From positions 26,718 through 90,717 of the forward strand of contig JAFXVP010000058.1 in the NCBI GenBank assembly GCA_017524445.1: a stretch of 64,000 bases of DNA, written 5' to 3'. The notes beneath the pieces are model-generated. The model made no database searches. It worked only from the letters and a program-made list of their open reading frames with translations, and was not told where the DNA came from. Source of the DNA: Clostridia bacterium (GTDB lineage: Bacteria > Bacillota > Clostridia > Christensenellales > CAG-138). Both the position numbers and the translations under genes were made by a program. Of the stretch, positions 8,113 through 16,075 are shown piece by piece (within the stretch, counting starts at the first letter, position 1; each line of letters starts with the position of its first letter).

Positions 8113-9372
8113 TCAGCCGACAAGAAAAATCATCGGTTTTCCGAAAAAGTGCGCCGTTCCGTTTTCGACCGTGCAGTCCGTGCCGGAAAGCAGATCGGTA
8201 TACGCGCCGTCCGGGAGCGGGACTACGACGGACGCTTCTTTCGCGCGCATGCTGAACACGCCGACCGCCTTGCGGACTCCCAGCGTCCACGTTGAAACGA
8301 TCACGTCGTTTTCCCGCGCCTCGAGCGTATAGACGCCGTCATTGAACAGCGGGTCCTTTTTCATGGCGATGAGCTTTTTGAGGAGCGCCTCATGCATCGG
8401 AGCGCCTTCGCGCAATACCGGGTCGGGATCGAACAGCGACGGCGTTTTTTCAACGCCCCATTCCTGCCCGCAGTAGAGCAATGCGAGACCCTTCTGGAAG
8501 AAGTTCCACGCGAGCCAGTTTTCCCTCACGGCGCGGTCCGGGAACAGCTCCGCCGTGCGCGGACGGTCGTGGTTTTCGGTATTACGCAGCTTCACGTAAT
8601 CGGCGGGATAGGTGCTCTCCTGCCGTTCGAGCGCCTTGACGTATGCGGAAAGCGGGATCTCTCCCTTTGCGTACGCAACGTAGTCCTCGTAGATATCGTA
8701 GTCGTAGCAGATATCGAACGCCCGATAGAGCTCGGAATCGGAAAGCGCAACGAGTCCCTGCATGCGGTTATAGCGGATGAACCCGTGCTCGACCGATTCC
8801 GCAAGCCAGATGCAGCCGGGACGGACCGTCTCGACGCGTTTTCTTGCCGAAAGCCAGAAATCGAGCGGCACCATCGACGCGACGTCGCAGCGGAAGCCGT
8901 CGACGTACCGCGCCCAGAAGCAGAGCGTGTCAATGAGCTCGTCCCAGAGATCGCGGTTGTCGAATTCGAGATCGATGATGTCGGACCAGTCGCCGACGTG
9001 ATTGCCGAAGCTGCCGTCGGGCTTTCGGTAGAAGTATTCCGGATGCGTTTTCACGAGCACGGAATCCGGCGAGGTGTGGTGATAGACCACGTCGATCAGC
9101 ACCTTTAACCCCAGCGCGTGCGCCGCGTCGCAGAGGTGCGCAAAATCGTCAAGCGTGCCGAATTCCGGATTGATCGCGCGGTAATCGGAGATCGCGTACG
9201 GCGAGCCGAGCGTACCCTTGCGCTTCTCCGTTCCGATCGGATGGATCGGCAGAAGCCAGATCGCGTCGGCGCCGAGATCGCGGATGCGGGGAAGGTCCGC
9301 TTCGACGGCTTTGAACGTACCGCCGAAGTTGCGGACAAAGATGGAGTAAAGCGTCATGTTGCGAAGCTGCAT
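8113..9372 (-). CDS. GH13 alpha-amylase-family enzyme
   Basis: A 419-residue glycoside hydrolase family 13 protein without a signal peptide, so probably cytosolic. Clan motifs are present in order: region I DVVYHHTS, region II DGFRCDVAS with the nucleophile Asp, region III WLAESVEHG with the acid/base Glu, and region IV TENHDRPR with the transition-state Asp. A short C-terminal beta domain follows. It probably acts on maltodextrins or short alpha-glucosides; the exact activity (hydrolase or glucanotransferase) is not clear. A GGAGG precedes the ATG. It is the third gene of a minus-strand group with the thioesterase (18-base gap) and the esterase. Confidence 0.9.
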   Translation of the reverse strand: MQLRNMTLYSIFVRNFGGTFKAVEADLPRIRDLGADAIWLLPIHPIGTEKRKGTLGSPYAISDYRAINPEFGTLDDFAHLCDAAHALGLKVLIDVVYHHTSPDSVLVKTHPEYFYRKPDGSFGNHVGDWSDIIDLEFDNRDLWDELIDTLCFWARYVDGFRCDVASMVPLDFWLSARKRVETVRPGCIWLAESVEHGFIRYNRMQGLVALSDSELYRAFDICYDYDIYEDYVAYAKGEIPLSAYVKALERQESTYPADYVKLRNTENHDRPRTAELFPDRAVRENWLAWNFFQKGLALLYCGQEWGVEKTPSLFDPDPVLREGAPMHEALLKKLIAMKKDPLFNDGVYTLEARENDVIVSTWTLGVRKAVGVFSMRAKEASVVVPLPDGAYTDLLSGTDCTVENGTAHFFGKPMIFLVG

Positions 9373-9390
9373 GGTATTACCTCCGTTGAT

Positions 9391-10116
9391 TCAGGGTTCG
9401 TCCGGCGCGTAGGTCAGGGACAGCTTAAAGAGCTTCTGCCCGTCGCATTCGCCTGCTATCAGGAACGTATCGCCGTTCCGTTCGCTTTTCAGCGTGATCG
9501 GTTCGTCGAGCCGCGCCTCGCGCGAGTATTCGGTGCACACGCGGAGGAGCTTCTGCGTGCGCAGCGCGTCCGGCATGCGGTCCTCCGCAAGATCGAAATA
9601 GCGCGTGTTGTTCATATGCCCGTTCTGATCGACGTAGCTGTACGGCACGGCAAAGGTCGACGTCTCGTCCGTTTGCGGCGCCTGCGGCGGACGCGGCAGC
9701 GCGGATTCAAACCCCGTCTGCATGCCGGGCACGGCGATCCCGCATTGCTCGGGGAAGACCGCCTTGCGCGTATCCGCGTCCATCAATGCCCAAAGGGAGC
9801 TTGCCTCGATCAGCGCGTTTCCCTGCGCATCCGTGACGCGGTAGAAACGCGGGAGCAGCAGATGCCGCGGCTTTCCGGGCCAGGTGACGAGACGCACGGG
9901 CTCGTCGTAAACGGGCATACGGTGAATGATCGCCTGCTGCAGCGTCACGATCCAGAGGATCCCGCGGTCCAGCGTACGCTCACGGCCCGCGCCGAGCAGC
10001 GTGGCGTGATCCATCGCCGCTTCCTGCAGAAGTGTAAACAGCCGCGACAGCCGCAGCCGCCGCTTAAGATCGGTATCGGAATACGCGATCCGGTAATCTC
10101 TTTCAAATAGATTCAT
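9391..10116 (-). CDS. Acyl-ACP thioesterase (FatA/TE family)
   Basis: A 241-residue protein with the double-hotdog look of bacterial acyl-ACP thioesterases, which release free fatty acids from acyl carrier protein in the cytosol. Typical features are YSDTDLKRRLRLS near residue 14, the QEAAMDHA helix, and the second hotdog with VDQNGHMNNTRYFD near residue 165, whose Asn/His/Asn pattern includes the catalytic residues. Its first bases overlap the esterase stop by four bases, indicating co-expression. The link to a GH13 enzyme is positional only. Confidence 0.87.
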   Translation of the reverse strand: MNLFERDYRIAYSDTDLKRRLRLSRLFTLLQEAAMDHATLLGAGRERTLDRGILWIVTLQQAIIHRMPVYDEPVRLVTWPGKPRHLLLPRFYRVTDAQGNALIEASSLWALMDADTRKAVFPEQCGIAVPGMQTGFESALPRPPQAPQTDETSTFAVPYSYVDQNGHMNNTRYFDLAEDRMPDALRTQKLLRVCTEYSREARLDEPITLKSERNGDTFLIAGECDGQKLFKLSLTYAPDEP

Positions 10117-10883
10117 GCCAGAAACGACCTGTCACAGAGATAGTTCATAAAATCGGGGATGCGCTTCTCCCACGCGGCTTCGCAGTGCGTCGCGCCGGGA
10201 ATGACGTTTGCGGAGACGTCCGCGCCCATCCGGGACAGCTCCTTCGCGGTTTCGAAAATGCCGGAAGGCGTGCGGCGTCGGGGATCGGTCTCACCGGTAC
10301 CCATGTCGAGGTAGATCCGCGTAGGGGCCTCGAGCGGGTGCGAACGGATCAGCTCTTTCACCTTTGAAGGGGAGATCCACAGGCTCGGCGAAAGCGCCGC
10401 CGCGCGTGAAAAGACGTGATTGTACTCCGTGACGGCGTAGAGCGACATCAGCCCGCCCAGCGAACTGCCGGCGATCATCGTGTGTTCACGGTCGGGCAGC
10501 GTGCGGAATTCTCTGTCGATCTCCGGCTTCAATTCGGTCGTGAACCAGTCCATTGTGACCTTGCCGAGCCCTTTGACACTGCCGATCGGACGCGGCGCGG
10601 AAAAGTCCCAAGGACTGTATTCGAAAATGCGCCGGAAACCCTCCGTATTGCATGCGACCGCGACAAGGATCAGCGGAAGCTTCGCTTTTTTCAGGTATTC
10701 ACGAAATCCCCAGCTCTTGCCGTAGGTCGCGTGGCGGTCGTAGAACACGTTGTGTCCGTCGAACATATAGAGGACGGGATAGCGGCGATCGCTTTTTTCG
10801 CAGTCCTTCGGCAGGCAGACGTACAGCCGGCGCGGTTTTTTCGTCGGCAGTTCGGGGATCTGTATCTTTTTGACAAGGATCAT
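10113..10883 (-). CDS. Alpha/beta-hydrolase esterase (enterochelin esterase/esterase D type)
   Basis: A 256-residue cytosolic alpha/beta hydrolase of the putative esterase family. The nucleophile elbow GSSLGG lies near residue 138, and the C-terminal TH motif (GATHCEAAWEKR) supplies the catalytic His. The ease of recognising YPVLYMFDGHNVF near residue 36 places it with the Fes/YbbA-like group. Substrates could be siderophore esters, acetylated sugars or S-formylglutathione-like thioesters; nothing in the neighbourhood decides. It is the first gene of a three-gene minus-strand operon, behind a strong promoter at 10927-10955. Confidence 0.85.
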   Translation of the reverse strand: MILVKKIQIPELPTKKPRRLYVCLPKDCEKSDRRYPVLYMFDGHNVFYDRHATYGKSWGFREYLKKAKLPLILVAVACNTEGFRRIFEYSPWDFSAPRPIGSVKGLGKVTMDWFTTELKPEIDREFRTLPDREHTMIAGSSLGGLMSLYAVTEYNHVFSRAAALSPSLWISPSKVKELIRSHPLEAPTRIYLDMGTGETDPRRRTPSGIFETAKELSRMGADVSANVIPGATHCEAAWEKRIPDFMNYLCDRSFLA

Positions 10884-10926
10884 ATGCGTTTCCTTTCCCT
10901 GCGACAGATTTTTCTTCTATTCTCTC

Positions 10927-10955
10927 ATTATATAGCAGATTGCGCGGCGTAGCAA
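10927..10955 (-). promoter_or_regulatory. Promoter for the esterase-thioesterase-GH13 operon
   Basis: Minus strand TTGCTA (10955-10950), 17 bases, TATAAT (10932-10927), followed by the esterase start about 44 bases on. It is divergent from the promoter at 10976-11004, with the two -35 boxes only 20 bases apart. Confidence 0.75.
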
Positions 10956-10975
10956 GAGAAAAAACGGCGGCGTCC

Positions 10976-11004
10976 TTGACAACGAATGCCGCGGTCTCTA
11001 TAAT
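10976..11004 (+). promoter_or_regulatory. Consensus promoter of the LoaP-like gene
   Basis: A perfect TTGACA (10976-10981), 17-base spacer, TATAAT (10999-11004), 41 bases before the ATG at 11046. Such a full consensus suggests strong constitutive transcription of the antiterminator. Confidence 0.85.
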
Positions 11005-11045
11005 GGGAACGCCGAAAAACGCTTGCAGGGAAAGGGGGAGGATCG

Positions 11046-11591
11046 ATGGAAAGCTATTGCCTGTTCTGCAAAAGCGGACAGGAAGGTCTCGTGATCGACC
11101 TTCTCATGCACGGCGGATACGACGCGTTTTCCCCGCTTGCGGTACGGAACAAGCCGGACGCGAAGGGACTTCGGAGAACGAGGGCGCGGCTGCTGCCGGG
11201 CTACGTGTTTTTCGACGCTGAGGAGGAGCCGGATTGGGAGACGATCCGCCGCTGCTCCGGCGTACTGAAGGTCCTGCGCTATGACGACGGGAGCCCGGCG
11301 CTGCACGGGGACGATCTGGCGTTCGTGAAGTGGCTCCGGCGGTACGAGGGCATGATCGACGTGTCGCAGGTCGTCAAGGTCGGCACGAAGATCGCGTTCG
11401 TCGGCGGACCGCTCGTCGGAATGAAAGCGAAGGTCCTGAAGGTCAACAAGAGCCGCAAGACGGTGCAGATCGCGCTCGGCGAGGGCGACGCGATCTTCCG
11501 GAACATCTGGTGCACGATCGAATATATTGAGGGCAACGCGGACCTCGACGTGCTGCATCAGTCCTCGGAACAGACGGGAGAACGAACCTGA
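11046..11591 (+). CDS. loaP: NusG-family antiterminator, LoaP-like
   Basis: A 181-residue NusG paralog. The N-terminal NGN domain opens with the family-typical start MESYCLFCKSGQE and includes LLPGYVFFD near residue 57; a KOW domain (GTKIAFVGGPLVGMKAKV) follows near residues 117-135. Specialised NusG proteins of the LoaP type bind elongating RNA polymerase and a leader RNA hairpin to allow read-through of long polysaccharide or polyketide operons. Here it is transcribed alone and terminated (11613-11642) directly in front of a nearly 29-kb same-strand polysaccharide cluster, exactly the expected context. It could instead be a more general NusG, but the position favours LoaP. Confidence 0.85.
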   Translation: MESYCLFCKSGQEGLVIDLLMHGGYDAFSPLAVRNKPDAKGLRRTRARLLPGYVFFDAEEEPDWETIRRCSGVLKVLRYDDGSPALHGDDLAFVKWLRRYEGMIDVSQVVKVGTKIAFVGGPLVGMKAKVLKVNKSRKTVQIALGEGDAIFRNIWCTIEYIEGNADLDVLHQSSEQTGERT

Positions 11592-11612
11592 CGCTTTATC
11601 GCGGAAATCCGA

Positions 11613-11642
11613 CCGGCAGTATACGGACTGCCGGTTTTCTTG
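11613..11642 (+). terminator. Intrinsic terminator after the LoaP-like gene
   Basis: A 7-bp GC stem (CCGGCAG/CTGCCGG), 8-base loop and TTTTCTT tail starting 21 bases past the stop codon. Confidence 0.8.
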
Positions 11643-11681
11643 ACGAAAAATATAACAAAATGTCGAATAATGGTAAATTGA

Positions 11682-11710
11682 TTGACGAAATGACGCAAAA
11701 GATGTATCAT
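11682..11710 (+). promoter_or_regulatory. Candidate upstream promoter of the polysaccharide cluster
   Basis: TTGACG (11682-11687), 17-base spacer, TATCAT (11705-11710). Weaker than the one at 11784-11812; the two could act in tandem. Confidence 0.45.
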
Positions 11711-11783
11711 GCAGCATGCGAGACGATCGCGGGTGAAGCGAAAATGATTTTTGGAACAGACAATGAATATATTCTGCCGTATA

Positions 11784-11812
11784 TTGACGCGGAACAGCCT
11801 TTTGTGTATAAT
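11784..11812 (+). promoter_or_regulatory. Main promoter of the polysaccharide cluster
   Basis: TTGACG (11784-11789), 17-base spacer, TATAAT (11807-11812). Transcription from here would give a leader of about 150 bases before the first cluster gene. That leader holds a GACGCA/TGCGTC inverted repeat (11909-11914 and 11929-11934), the only short hairpin noticed that might serve as the leader RNA element a LoaP protein needs. Confidence 0.7.
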
Positions 11813-11968
11813 GATAACGTCTTATATTATGCGGTAATATGTGCGGACTATGCCGTGAACCGCATATTCGGACGGATTCGCACGGAAAATTGCGAAAAAA
11901 GATCATAAGACGCATTTGAACAGCGCGGTGCGTCGGGTTTAAGACATTATCAGAAAGGATAAACAGCT

Positions 11969-12751
11969 TTGGAACAGATGAGAAGGGACAACAACGAAGT
12001 CGAAATCAATCTCGGGGACGTCTTTCAGATATTGCTTTCGAAATGGATATACATTCTGCTCGCGGGCGTACTCGTCGCCGTGGCGATCGGATTGATCACG
12101 CAGTTCTTCATCAAGAAGAAGTATACGGCGTCGGTATCCATGTATGTGTTTACGACGGCGGAGCAGTACCAGACCGGTACGATCAGTTACAGCGAACTGA
12201 ACGCTGCGGACAACCTGATCAAAACCTATCAGGTCATCGTCAAGAGCAATTCGGTTCTGGACGTCGTTGCGGACCGTTTCAATTCCGAGCATCCGGAATA
12301 TGCGGCATGGAACATTCAGAGCTCGACTCTGTCGGGGATCGCGTCCGTTTCCGTTCCGGACGGAACGAAGCTGATCAAGATCAGCGTCACGTCCCGTGAT
12401 CCGAAGCTGTCGGCGGATATTGCCAATACGTTTGCAAAATACGTTCCGGAGCAGATCGTCCGCATCACGAAGGCGGGCGGCGTCGAGATCGTGGACAATG
12501 CCACGGTCCCGTCCGGACCGTCCAGCCCGAATCTCACGCGGAACATCGTGATTGGGTTTGCGGCCGGTTTCATCCTCGCGGCGGTATATTTCCTGCTGCG
12601 GGCATATCTTGATACGACGATCTATACCTCCGAGGAGGTACAGAAGGTCAGCCGTTGTCCGGTGATCGGAACGGTCCCGATGATCGTCGTCGGCGCCGAA
12701 GAAACGACGCCGTGGGAAGTCTCGCTCCGGGAGGAAATCGTCAATGAGTAA
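11969..12751 (+). CDS. Wzz/YveK-like chain-length protein, activator of the BY-kinase
   Basis: A 260-residue membrane protein with two transmembrane helices (about residues 29-50 and 190-210) around an extracytoplasmic Wzz domain. In Firmicutes this protein (CpsC/CapA/YveK type) activates the cytosolic tyrosine kinase encoded next and sets polysaccharide chain length. The TTG start at 11969 is preferred because AGAAAGGA lies 9 bases upstream; the next ATG (11978) is too far from it. The gene overlaps the kinase gene by eight bases, as expected for a coupled pair. First gene of the capsule cluster. Confidence 0.88.
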   Translation: MEQMRRDNNEVEINLGDVFQILLSKWIYILLAGVLVAVAIGLITQFFIKKKYTASVSMYVFTTAEQYQTGTISYSELNAADNLIKTYQVIVKSNSVLDVVADRFNSEHPEYAAWNIQSSTLSGIASVSVPDGTKLIKISVTSRDPKLSADIANTFAKYVPEQIVRITKAGGVEIVDNATVPSGPSSPNLTRNIVIGFAAGFILAAVYFLLRAYLDTTIYTSEEVQKVSRCPVIGTVPMIVVGAEETTPWEVSLREEIVNE

Positions 12752-14297
12752 GAAGATCACATTCAAACAAACCGAAAAGGACCGCAAGCAGGAAGAACGC
12801 GCACAGATCCGGGAAAACCGGAAAAAGATCCTGACGGATACCAGCGCCTTCGCGATCCGTGAAGCATACGTACAGCTTCGTACGAACCTGATGTACAGCG
12901 TCGCGTCGATGGACGACCGCGGCTGCAAGGTGTTCGGCGTCACGAGCGCGAATCCGTCCGAGGGCAAGAGCCTGACTGCGTCAAACATCGCGGTCTCGTT
13001 CGCGATGCTCGGCAAAAAGACGCTGCTCATCGACTGCGATATGCGTAAGCCGAACGTTGCGCGTCTCTGGCATATCCACACCAAGAACGGCCTGAGCGAT
13101 CTCATCGCCAAGGTCGACATCTGTGACGTCTACGGCGTTGAAGGCCTGCCGCTGTCGATCATTGCGTGCGGCAAGATCCCGCCGAATCCGTCGGAGATGC
13201 TGGCGTCCGCAGCGTTCCAGAACGCGATCGAGCGTTTCCGCAAACAGTATAATTACATCATCATCGACACGCCGCCGACCAACGAGGTCGCGGACGCGCA
13301 GATCGTGTCGCGCGTAGTCGACGGCATGGTTCTTGTCATCCGTTCCGCCAAGACGAAGCAGCGCGACCTTGCGGAAGCGGAGAGCGTCCTGCAAAGCGCG
13401 GGCAGCCGGATCTGCGGCGTCGTCATCAACGACCTGAATCTCAAGCAGGGCGGCAAATACGGCTACAAGTACGGCTATAAGTACGGCTACAAGTACGGCT
13501 ATAAGTACGGCTACAAGTACGGTTATAAATACGGCTACCAATATGACAGCAGGAAGCCGGATATAGAAACGGAAACCAGATCCGCTTCGGTACGCAGACC
13601 CGTGAAAAAACGCGCGGCGAAGGAGATCGATTTCCATGCGCATATTCTGCCCGGACTCGACCACGGCAGCAAGGATCTCGAGAACTCGCTTGAGCAGGTG
13701 CGGCTCGCGCAGGAAAGCGGCGTGGACGTGATCTGCGCGACCTCGCACTTCTACGGTCAGCAGGTCAGCGTGGAATCGTTCCTGGAAAGCCGCGCACGCA
13801 GCTGGCTGGAGCTTAAGGCAAATCTGGGGGAGGGCAGCCCGAGGATCGTTCTCGGCGCGGAGGTGCTGGCATTCGAAGGGATCGACCGGCTGCCGCATAT
13901 CGAGGACCTCTGCCTGATGGGAACGAATCTCCTGCTGCTTGAGATGCCGTTCTCCCACTGGTCGGACCGGCTGATCGACTCCGTTGAGACGCTGAGCGAA
14001 CGGCAGGATCTTAAGATCGTGCTTGCGCACGTCGACCGGTACGACCGCAAGCAGGTCGAAACGCTGCTGTCGCTTGAAAACGTCAAGGGACAGGTCAACG
14101 TATCCGCGCTGACGAAAGCTTTGCAGAGCGGCTATCTGCGCGATTGGATAAAGGAAGGGAAGATCGTCGCTGCGGGAAGCGATATCCACGGCACAAAGAC
14201 CGGGTATACGGAATGGCAGTCCGTCAGACAGAAGTATCCGGAGGAGTGGAAGACCGTCATGCAGGAATCGGAAGCAATGCTTTCGAATCTTCTGTAA
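12744..14297 (+). CDS. Fused BY-kinase and PHP-type phosphotyrosine phosphatase
   Basis: A 517-residue protein joining two functions normally encoded separately (CpsD-like and CpsB-like). Residues 1-235 are a bacterial tyrosine kinase: Walker A around Lys75 (SEGKSL), Walker A' at LLIDCDMR with Asp97, Walker B at YIIIDTPP with Asp175. Residues 238-265 are seven exact KYGY repeats followed by QY, a 15-tyrosine tail matching the autophosphorylation cluster of such kinases. Residues from about 293 form a PHP-fold phosphatase: DFHAHILPGLDHG with His298 and His300, a GAEVL strand, LAHVDRY, and a late GSDIHG motif. The kinase, its substrate tail and the enzyme that reverses it are thus in one chain. 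Confidence 0.92.
   Translation: MSKKITFKQTEKDRKQEERAQIRENRKKILTDTSAFAIREAYVQLRTNLMYSVASMDDRGCKVFGVTSANPSEGKSLTASNIAVSFAMLGKKTLLIDCDMRKPNVARLWHIHTKNGLSDLIAKVDICDVYGVEGLPLSIIACGKIPPNPSEMLASAAFQNAIERFRKQYNYIIIDTPPTNEVADAQIVSRVVDGMVLVIRSAKTKQRDLAEAESVLQSAGSRICGVVINDLNLKQGGKYGYKYGYKYGYKYGYKYGYKYGYKYGYQYDSRKPDIETETRSASVRRPVKKRAAKEIDFHAHILPGLDHGSKDLENSLEQVRLAQESGVDVICATSHFYGQQVSVESFLESRARSWLELKANLGEGSPRIVLGAEVLAFEGIDRLPHIEDLCLMGTNLLLLEMPFSHWSDRLIDSVETLSERQDLKIVLAHVDRYDRKQVETLLSLENVKGQVNVSALTKALQSGYLRDWIKEGKIVAAGSDIHGTKTGYTEWQSVRQKYPEEWKTVMQESEAMLSNLL
13455..13544 (+). repeat. 12-bp in-frame tandem repeat encoding KYGY units
   Basis: Seven 12-base units (13455-13538), then a degenerate CAATAT end. 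The second Tyr codon of successive units alternates between TAC and TAT, suggesting growth by duplication of a 24-base double unit. Copy number is likely to vary between strains by slippage or unequal recombination. Confidence 0.9.
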
Positions 14298-14472
14298 GGA
14301 CCGCAGAGAAAAAAGGGGAAAAGAGACCGAAACGAGCGGTGCGCGGCCATAGTCGCCCCGCAAACGGCCGGTCGAACAAAGCGGATCTTGCGTGATGCGG
14401 AGCGAACAGACGCGCCGTATGCCGAAGGCAACGCAAAATTCGCCGAAATCCGATCAAAGGGAGGCCCCTGTT

Positions 14473-16017
14473 TTGGAAGAATTCAGCAGTCTACAGACCG
14501 AACAACCAAAGAAACCGAAAAAGACGAAAAAAAAGAGGATCGTTCTTTGGATCATCCTCGGCATACTGGCGCTTGCGCTGATCGGCGGCGGGATCTACGC
14601 CTGGCATATTCTGAAGCGGCCCGATGCGTTTTTTGATACATCCGTTCGCGTAAATACCGTACAGACGTCCGAGCCGACGCCTGCCTTCGATATCGAAGCG
14701 TACCTTCCGACGGCGGAACCGGGCGCAACGCCGATCCCGGCGCCCGCCGTACAGCAGACGGCGGTCCCGACCGAGCAGCCGGAGAAAGACGCGCCTTTGA
14801 CGGGCATCGTCAATATCGCGCTGTTCGGGATCGACGCTTATGAGGACGGATCGTCGACAAGCGGATCCATGCCGCACACCGACGCGAATATGATCGTTGC
14901 GATCAACTTCGACACGAAGGAAGTCAGCCTGATCTCCATTGCGCGCGACTGCCTGACGACCGCGCCGGGCTATACCGGTTTTTACAAATTCAACGGCATA
15001 TTCAACGTCGGCGGCGGTATGGCAGATCCGAAAGCGGGTCTTGCGCTGAGCTGCCGCGCGGCGGAGGAATGGCTCGGCGGCGTTTCCGTTCCGTATTATT
15101 ACGGCGTGGATTTCCAGGCGGTGATCGATCTGGTCGATCTGATCGGCGGAGTTGATTTTGATCTGGATATCCGCGTGAAAACGCTTGACGGCAAATACAT
15201 CAAGCCGGGGCATCGTCATCTTGACGGACAGGGCGTCATGGCATATATGCGTATGCGCCGCAGCGCAGGCGGGCTTGACTCTAAGCGAACCGCACGGCAG
15301 CGCAAGATGCTGGTCACGATCTTCAAAAAGCTCAAGCAGGAAGGCAAGCTTTCGATGATCCCGGATCTTCTTAAGACGATGGGGGACAACGTCTATACAA
15401 ACACGACGCTCTCCCAGACGGCGGCCCTTGCCAATTTTGCAAAGGATATCGATCCGGACAGCATCAGGACCTACAGCATCCACGGCGGCATCCAGATGAA
15501 ATACGACTGGGCGTTCTGCTTTATCGATCAGCAGACCCGCCTTGACGCCATCAAGGATGTATACGGATTTGACGCGGAGCCGATGCGGATCGATTCGACG
15601 GTTTATGAGACGTTCCTGCATGAAAGCGGATTCCGGGCGATCCAGTATCAGGGGATCGCAAAAAAGCTCTTTGCAGCCATCCATGAGATCGCCGACGAGA
15701 AATCCATGAGCGAAGAACAGAAAACGGCATACGCTCTCTGCTGGCAGGATTATGAGAATCTGAAGAAAATGTTTCAGACGGTCGATCAATGGACGCAGGC
15801 GCATTATGACGGAAAGGTTCGCCTGACGGATGAGGAACTGCGAACGCGCAGTGAGTATTACAGAGCGCTTCAGAATCTTGAAACGAAACTGAAGAATTCG
15901 GGAGACGCGCTGAACAAGCTGTTCAACGAACCGATCAGCCCGAGATGGGATTACAGTGTCGCTCTTTGGTATAGTGCATACAGCGATATCAACGAGGTAT
16001 ACGTCGATTTCCGCTGA
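14473..16017 (+). CDS. LytR-CpsA-Psr (LCP) family glycopolymer transferase
   Basis: A membrane protein of 514 residues from the TTG at 14473, which has AAAGGGAGG 8 bases upstream; the ATG at 14392 has no such site and would add 27 residues. A Lys-rich cytosolic tail precedes one transmembrane helix (VLWIILGILALALIGGG) and a Pro/Thr-rich linker. The LCP domain follows, with the conserved Arg/Asp stretch SLISIARDC, YKFNGIFNVGG, the LIGGVDFDLD motif and the catalytic-type RMRR...DSKRTARQRKM run. LCP proteins attach undecaprenyl-linked polysaccharides to peptidoglycan outside the cell. It is longer than usual, with about 180 extra C-terminal residues of unknown role. Confidence 0.9.
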   Translation: MEEFSSLQTEQPKKPKKTKKKRIVLWIILGILALALIGGGIYAWHILKRPDAFFDTSVRVNTVQTSEPTPAFDIEAYLPTAEPGATPIPAPAVQQTAVPTEQPEKDAPLTGIVNIALFGIDAYEDGSSTSGSMPHTDANMIVAINFDTKEVSLISIARDCLTTAPGYTGFYKFNGIFNVGGGMADPKAGLALSCRAAEEWLGGVSVPYYYGVDFQAVIDLVDLIGGVDFDLDIRVKTLDGKYIKPGHRHLDGQGVMAYMRMRRSAGGLDSKRTARQRKMLVTIFKKLKQEGKLSMIPDLLKTMGDNVYTNTTLSQTAALANFAKDIDPDSIRTYSIHGGIQMKYDWAFCFIDQQTRLDAIKDVYGFDAEPMRIDSTVYETFLHESGFRAIQYQGIAKKLFAAIHEIADEKSMSEEQKTAYALCWQDYENLKKMFQTVDQWTQAHYDGKVRLTDEELRTRSEYYRALQNLETKLKNSGDALNKLFNEPISPRWDYSVALWYSAYSDINEVYVDFR

Positions 16018-16075
16018 TCGGGATCGAAGGAGAAGCATGCTGACAGCACTGTCGGCATGATACGGAGCATTGTAA

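Noticed and set aside
11660..11908. 82-codon frame between the LoaP-like gene and the polysaccharide cluster
   Set aside because: No ribosome site, and it covers two good promoters; more likely regulatory DNA.
12981..14363. 460-codon antisense frame opposite the kinase-phosphatase fusion
   Set aside because: Arises from the repeat and GC-rich third positions; Val/Ala/Leu runs mirror the KYGY repeat.
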